From Monosiga brevicollis MX1 (taxonomy: Eukaryota > Opisthokonta > Choanoflagellata > Craspedida > Salpingoecidae), in the NCBI RefSeq assembly GCF_000002865.3, contig NW_001865040.1, positions 1,577,303 through 1,641,302 of the forward strand: DNA of 64,000 nt, read 5' to 3'. Both the position numbers and the translations under genes were made by a program. The notes beneath the pieces are model-generated. The model was not told the origin of the DNA and did not search any database. It saw only the letters and a list, made by a program, of their open reading frames with translations. Positions 59,595 to 64,000 of this stretch are shown in pieces. Position 1 is the stretch's first letter. Every line of letters begins with the position of its first letter.

Positions 59595-60174
59595 GACGCC
59601 TCGATCACGCTTCCTCGAAACACCGAGCAGCCAGGAACTCTCAAAGGGTGACGAGCAGCCAGGAACTCTCAAAGGGTGGAGAAACAACTCCAGCTTCAAG
59701 AGCAGAGAAAGAGCAAGGGAAGATCGGGACGTGGGAGGAATTTGCTGCCCTGGCAATCTGGCGCAAACGCAGGGCATCTCAAGTCCAGTCGCGCCCAGTG
59801 AAGGCAGGCAGGAGCCAATACCCCAAAGTCGCGTCCGCAGTCACCGCGACACGACTGCTTGCGAAAGTGTGCGCGTCTTGTGCAATTCTGTAGTTCATGA
59901 TGACATGACTGGTGACAGAATCGCACAATGTCATCAGTTTGTCAGTTTATTTACAAAGAGGAAGTTTAGTTTGTCCCTTCCCGCGTTCGCGGCGCTGCAC
60001 ATGAACAGCATTGGCTGGGATTGATAGCTCCAAGAATGGAATTGGAAATGACGTTGTGGCGCAAAGTGCACACGGCGATACGAGAGCGGCTGGTTTGAAG
60101 CTCACGATGAAAGACGAAAAAAAAAAAAAAAAAGCAAATCAAGACAGACATGGTACAATGAGGGGGCAAGCCTA
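59595..60174. other. Region between PiT start and the 3' end of the next minus-strand gene
   Basis: 580 bases holding the PiT promoter/leader with its 28-bp-period duplication, then the 3' flank of the multipass membrane gene with an A-run at 60118-60133. No additional gene supported. Confidence 0.5.
59624..59678 (-). repeat. 28-bp-period tandem duplication in the PiT leader
   Basis: Two exact 27-base copies (59624-59650 and 59652-59678) separated by one base, starting CGAGCAGCCAGGAACTCTCA on the plus strand. The period is not a multiple of three, so both copies cannot be translated in the same frame. It lies 30-84 bases upstream of the PiT ATG. Confidence 0.95.
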
Positions 60175-62088
60175 TCACGCGTGGGATTGAGGCAAAAGTC
60201 GTGCCATCTCCTCATCGCGAGGTGTGTGAAGGGTTTCTTGCACCTGAAATCGGCGCGAGCCAACGTGGGTGAGGGCGAGGCGAGATTCAAGTAGGCAGCG
60301 CACATAAAGGAACCAGCAGTGGGGTCAAGGTTGGCGTAACCGTACCGAGTGCAGGGTAATAGCGTCGGGGATGTTCTCGTCGTCATCCAACAAAATTTCA
60401 GTCACAATAGCAATGCGGACTGAGGCAATGATGGAAGTAACACCAAGCGCCAACACAGCAATGGTATTGACAAGGTGGGGCAGGATGCCGGCAAGAACGC
60501 CAACATCACCGTCGCAGCTCGGGCGAAAGTATCCGGGGGCGGTGTCGTCGCGCAGACAGTCAGCAATGATCTGGGCTGAGAAATAAGCGTGCAGGCCACT
60601 CGCCAGCAGGCACAGGCAATGACAGCCAACGGAGAGGCCCCAAGCGCGCTCAAAGCGCAGCGTGTCGACATCTGATGACCATGTCTTGCAGTTGACGTGG
60701 CGGGCTGAGCGAATGGAAGCAAAAAACCCAAGAAAGGCAGCCAGGAAGGAGGCCACCATGGCCGTCACTGCTAGCGCATCCACATCTTGCATGGTGAAGG
60801 GAAGGGGTAGGGTGAGAAGGAGAACGGCCAGAGAAAAGCCCATTTGACACATGGTCGCAACACGCATGGATGCGGCGCGTTTGCCAGTAAAGTGAGTGCC
60901 CATGATGGCACGGCTGTCCAGATCAGCGGCACTAGCCACACCAATTGTGACCAAAGCAGTGGCGCCAATGATGATCCAGCCCAAGGTCTGCATCCGCCGA
61001 CATGGAAAAAAAAACAAAAACAAGATGAGGACCAGGGTTGGACGTGCATCCACCGAATCCCCAGCTAAATTCGCAAGGTTTTCCAGATATACCCAACCAG
61101 GCAACAGATGGCATCTGCCCTGGTCGGATATCTTCTGTTCGGGGCAAGGGAAACAAAGCATGGCACGAGGCAACAAACCTCAGTGAGATTGATCTGGAAT
61201 GTCGCATGCTTGCTGTAATCTTGGAAAGCGATGATGGCAATGAGGCTCGCCACGGCTGTGAAAACGCTCATGAACATGGTCACCACGGCCCCCGCATGCA
61301 GATCGGCGGATCCCCACACCAACTACCGAGACAAGTATTGCCACGCTGCGTGAGTCGTATGGCATCGGGATTTGTCAGGCCGTGCCCGTTTAGAGTGACT
61401 ATAATGTCCTCTCCTCGGGGTCAGACTGAGACACTGTGGGTAAACGCGCAGTGTGTGTGTGTGCTCCAATTGATGGAGATAGGGCAACAATATGATACGA
61501 TGCAGAACGTACGGCTTTGATGCGCTTTGGTGAGAGGTGAGAGCCAGCCGAATTGACCACAACCAGCATGCCCGCTCCTGAGAGGATGGACATGAGCCCG
61601 GTCGCGCCGGCAAAGATAAACAAGTACACGAGACGCTGTTCATTCGTAGGTACCAAAGGCAACGAATGAGATTTGGCGTTCTAGACTGAGGAGGGAGGAT
61701 CAGAGTTTGAGTGAAAGGCGCGCTTCCTACGCACCAGCGTGAAGGGCTGAGCACCGGTGGTGCCAATGTGTACCGAATGGGCCTTGGTCATTTTGGTGAC
61801 GGCCCCTTGTACTGCGGCACTGCCCAGAAGAACGGCGCCACAGACAATCATGGCCACGGCAATGGCTGTCGAGCGGGTCATCCGGCGTTCAAAAATGCGC
61901 TAAGGTCCCGTATGCGCATGAGAATGGACAGACTTTGGAATCGTTTTGCGTGCAAGTGTGTGGGAGGAGAGCGAGGTCGCACTCTGGCGCGAGGCTTGCG
62001 AAGGCTTGCAGCAGCCAGGGTCAAAAAAGCGTTGCGACACAAAGCGTACCTGCTTGGAGGCGCTGAGGGGCAGGCGGTCGTTGGCCAT
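60175..62088 (-). CDS. Multipass membrane protein, family not recognised
   Basis: Six minus-strand exons joined in phase 0: 62088-62050, 61899-61735, 61680-61513, 61322-61179, 60987-60346 and 60243-60175 (408 residues). The start is the only ATG that fits, beginning MANDRLPLSASKQ. I count about eight hydrophobic helices, among them AIAVAMIVCGAVLLGSAAV, YLFIFAGATGLMSILSGAGM, MFMSVFTAVASLIAIIAF, GWIIIGATALVTIGVASA, FSLAVLLLTLPLPF, AVTAMVASFLAAFLGFFASI and LPHLVNTIAVLALGVTSIIA. A loop between helices carries cysteines (HVNCKTW; IIADCLRDD), and the C-terminus is short and acidic (LLDDDENIPD). All introns fall between full codons. I cannot assign a family. A tetraspan-duplicated or transporter-like architecture is possible. 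Confidence 0.8.
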
Positions 62089-62767
62089 GGTGCTGGTGCT
62101 GGTGCTGGGTTCTGCTGAGGTCGGTTGGGGCAGAGATCGTTGTCGCTGAGTTTGCAATCGGGGCTCGTTGAGTCAAACCGCGAAGGAAAGTACAAAGGCC
62201 AAGAGGTCTGAGTAGGCAACGTGCGCGGGGCCAAAAAAAATGAGTACTGCTGCTGAGCAAAAGCTTGGCGTCCCGAAGCCGCGATCGCGAGGATAGGGTG
62301 CAGCAGGAGATGGTCCCATCAAACAGATTGATCCCAGGTCTCCATCTCCACAACGATGCGCCTCAAACCAATCTCAGCAGGCACAAGCACCTCTGCCTCC
62401 CGACACGACACGACCTGATCCCCCCCCTGATCTCTTTGATGTGACACAGCCTGTCGACCCACCCCCTGTATCCAGAAAAAAAAAGAAGAAGAAGAGAGAG
62501 ATGTATGTGTGTGTGTGTCCCTATGCAACAACACACCCATCAGATGAAAAAACAAAAAGCAAAACATCAAATGGAAAAACACACAGACACAAAGTCTCGC
62601 GTTTGGAGGAGATTGTCAGATTTTAGATGCTCGCTTTCTGGATAAAAAGGCTCGATTGAAACCTCCATTTGAGGAAACAGGTCAGGGGGAACAGGGGAGT
62701 GCTCAGCACTCGGTCGGGACAGGGACCAAGGGCCCTGTAAGCTTCAAGAGTGTAAAACTCGGTCGGG
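62089..62767. other. Region between MOCS2B 3' end and the multipass gene start
   Basis: 679 bases, containing the promoter of the multipass membrane gene and the 3' flank of MOCS2B. There is an A/GA-rich tract with TG repeats at 62477-62520. No gene supported. Confidence 0.5.
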
Positions 62768-63517
62768 TCAATGAGTCGGATGGGGACGAGCGCAGCCACT
62801 GCAATTGCGCTTCCATTCGGCTTGGCCGTCGACATAGACTTCGCGCTTGAACACGGGAACGGTGGCCTTGAGTTCGTCAATAGCAAAAGCCACTGCGTCG
62901 AGGCCAGCTCGTCGATGAGCCGATGAGATGTAAATAGCCACGCTTGCTTCAGAAACCGGGACCTCTCTACAATACGGGTTCCCAATCAGCAGAGGTGCAC
63001 ATGACATGAATGATAGCAACAAGCAAGGAACAGCGGCAACCGCACGGTGAGGCAAGTCCGATCTGTCACTCGCGTCAATGCCAGGCACGGACCCCAGGCG
63101 ATGCTCGATGGCACAGCGCTCCAGATCCCAGCGCTCCAGACACGTGGCGGCAATGGCGCGCATCTTTTTGACAGCCATCGTCTCGTAGGCCTCATACTCT
63201 AGACGAGCTACCATCTTGCCTAAAGCAGCGCAGACATCATGTTCATGTTCATGTTCATGGACACACGCGTCAGGCCGTCAGCGAGTCCTGTGGCAAAGGC
63301 CCTTTTTTTTTTTGCCGCCGCGCCTCTGCCATATGCAGGTAGCCAAGTTCTATTACAAACCTTGAAAGGTGTTGCGGGTGATGCCCACAAACGTGCTGAT
63401 GGCACCGGCTTCGGGCACTGTCACTAGCTTGTGCAAGGCCAGGGTGTCCAGAGCCTCATATCGCAGGGCAACGTGGATCCGGGCGTTGTCCTGCCCAGAG
63501 GGTTGTGCATCAACCAT
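62768..63517 (-). CDS. MOCS2B: Molybdopterin synthase catalytic (large) subunit, MoaE/MOCS2B
   Basis: Transfers sulfur from the thiocarboxylated small subunit to cyclic pyranopterin monophosphate in molybdenum cofactor synthesis (cytosolic). Exons on the minus strand are 63517-63361, 63219-63089 and 62962-62768, giving 160 residues, normal for the family. Motifs are EAGAISTFVGITRNTFQG, ARLEYEAYETMAVKKM, IEHRLGSVPVSEASVAIYIS, SAHRRAGLDAVAFAIDELK and VPVFKREVYVDGQAEWK. The Lys residues at about 135 and 147 match the active-site lysines of MoaE. The last join (TCC|gtgcct to agag|GTC) was chosen because it restores SVPVSEAS. The sulfur-carrier subunit (MoaD/MOCS2A), which shares a bicistronic transcript in animals, is not visible here: the short tract upstream is microsatellite, and the rest lies beyond the window. 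Confidence 0.93.

Positions 63518-64000
<483 letters not shown>

Overview
The window is nuclear eukaryotic DNA. Genes are broken by many short GT-AG introns (mostly about 55-250 bp), lie close together on both strands, and are separated by microsatellites and homopolymer runs. The gene set (phospholipase C-beta, beta-heavy spectrin with an SH3 domain, a CENP-F-like protein, TMEM87, UBA5, NUP43, TAF9) is animal-like. The intron style, the compact spacing and the mucin-like and propeller-type surface proteins fit a unicellular holozoan, most likely a choanoflagellate such as Monosiga. The species call is inference. A 50-base run of N at 12429-12478 is a scaffold gap that cuts into two genes.

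Layout. 1-5686 (+): PLC-beta, 5' end outside the window. 6688-10667 (+): unrecognised secreted/membrane protein with a large beta-rich ectodomain and C-terminal membrane helices. 11008-12428 (-): Rab geranylgeranyltransferase beta subunit, cut by the gap. 12556-13658 (+): TAF9, possibly lacking its first exon. 14768-17892 (+): mucin-like single-pass membrane protein. 19312-20325 (+): small protein with a RyR-like domain. 20896-24413 (-): TMEM87-type Golgi protein. 25417-28504 (+): OFA-type major facilitator transporter. 29063-31841 (-): type II membrane protein with a lectin-like segment and a glycosyltransferase-like domain. 32337-34524 (+): UBA5. 34906-47157 (-): beta-heavy spectrin, with a single 9.3-kb exon. 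48339-55129 (+): CENP-F-like giant coiled-coil protein ending in CNNQ. 55836-57762 (+): NUP43. 58101-59594 (-): PiT phosphate transporter. 60175-62088 (-): unrecognised multipass membrane protein. 62768-63517 (-): molybdopterin synthase large subunit (MOCS2B).

There is no operon-like arrangement, but some functional themes recur. Membrane trafficking and Golgi genes (RABGGTB, TMEM87, the type II glycosyltransferase-like protein) and cell-surface or cortex genes (PLC-beta, the mucin-like protein, the propeller-like protein, beta-heavy spectrin) are frequent. A CENP-F-like gene and NUP43 lie in tandem; in animals both products act at the nuclear envelope and kinetochore. Three gene pairs are head to head with 0.5-1.2 kb between starts: TMEM87/MFS, glycosyltransferase-like/UBA5 and spectrin/CENP-F-like. 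Exon positions below come from reading frame, splice-site dinucleotides and remembered protein-family conservation, so individual junctions may be off by a few bases where noted.
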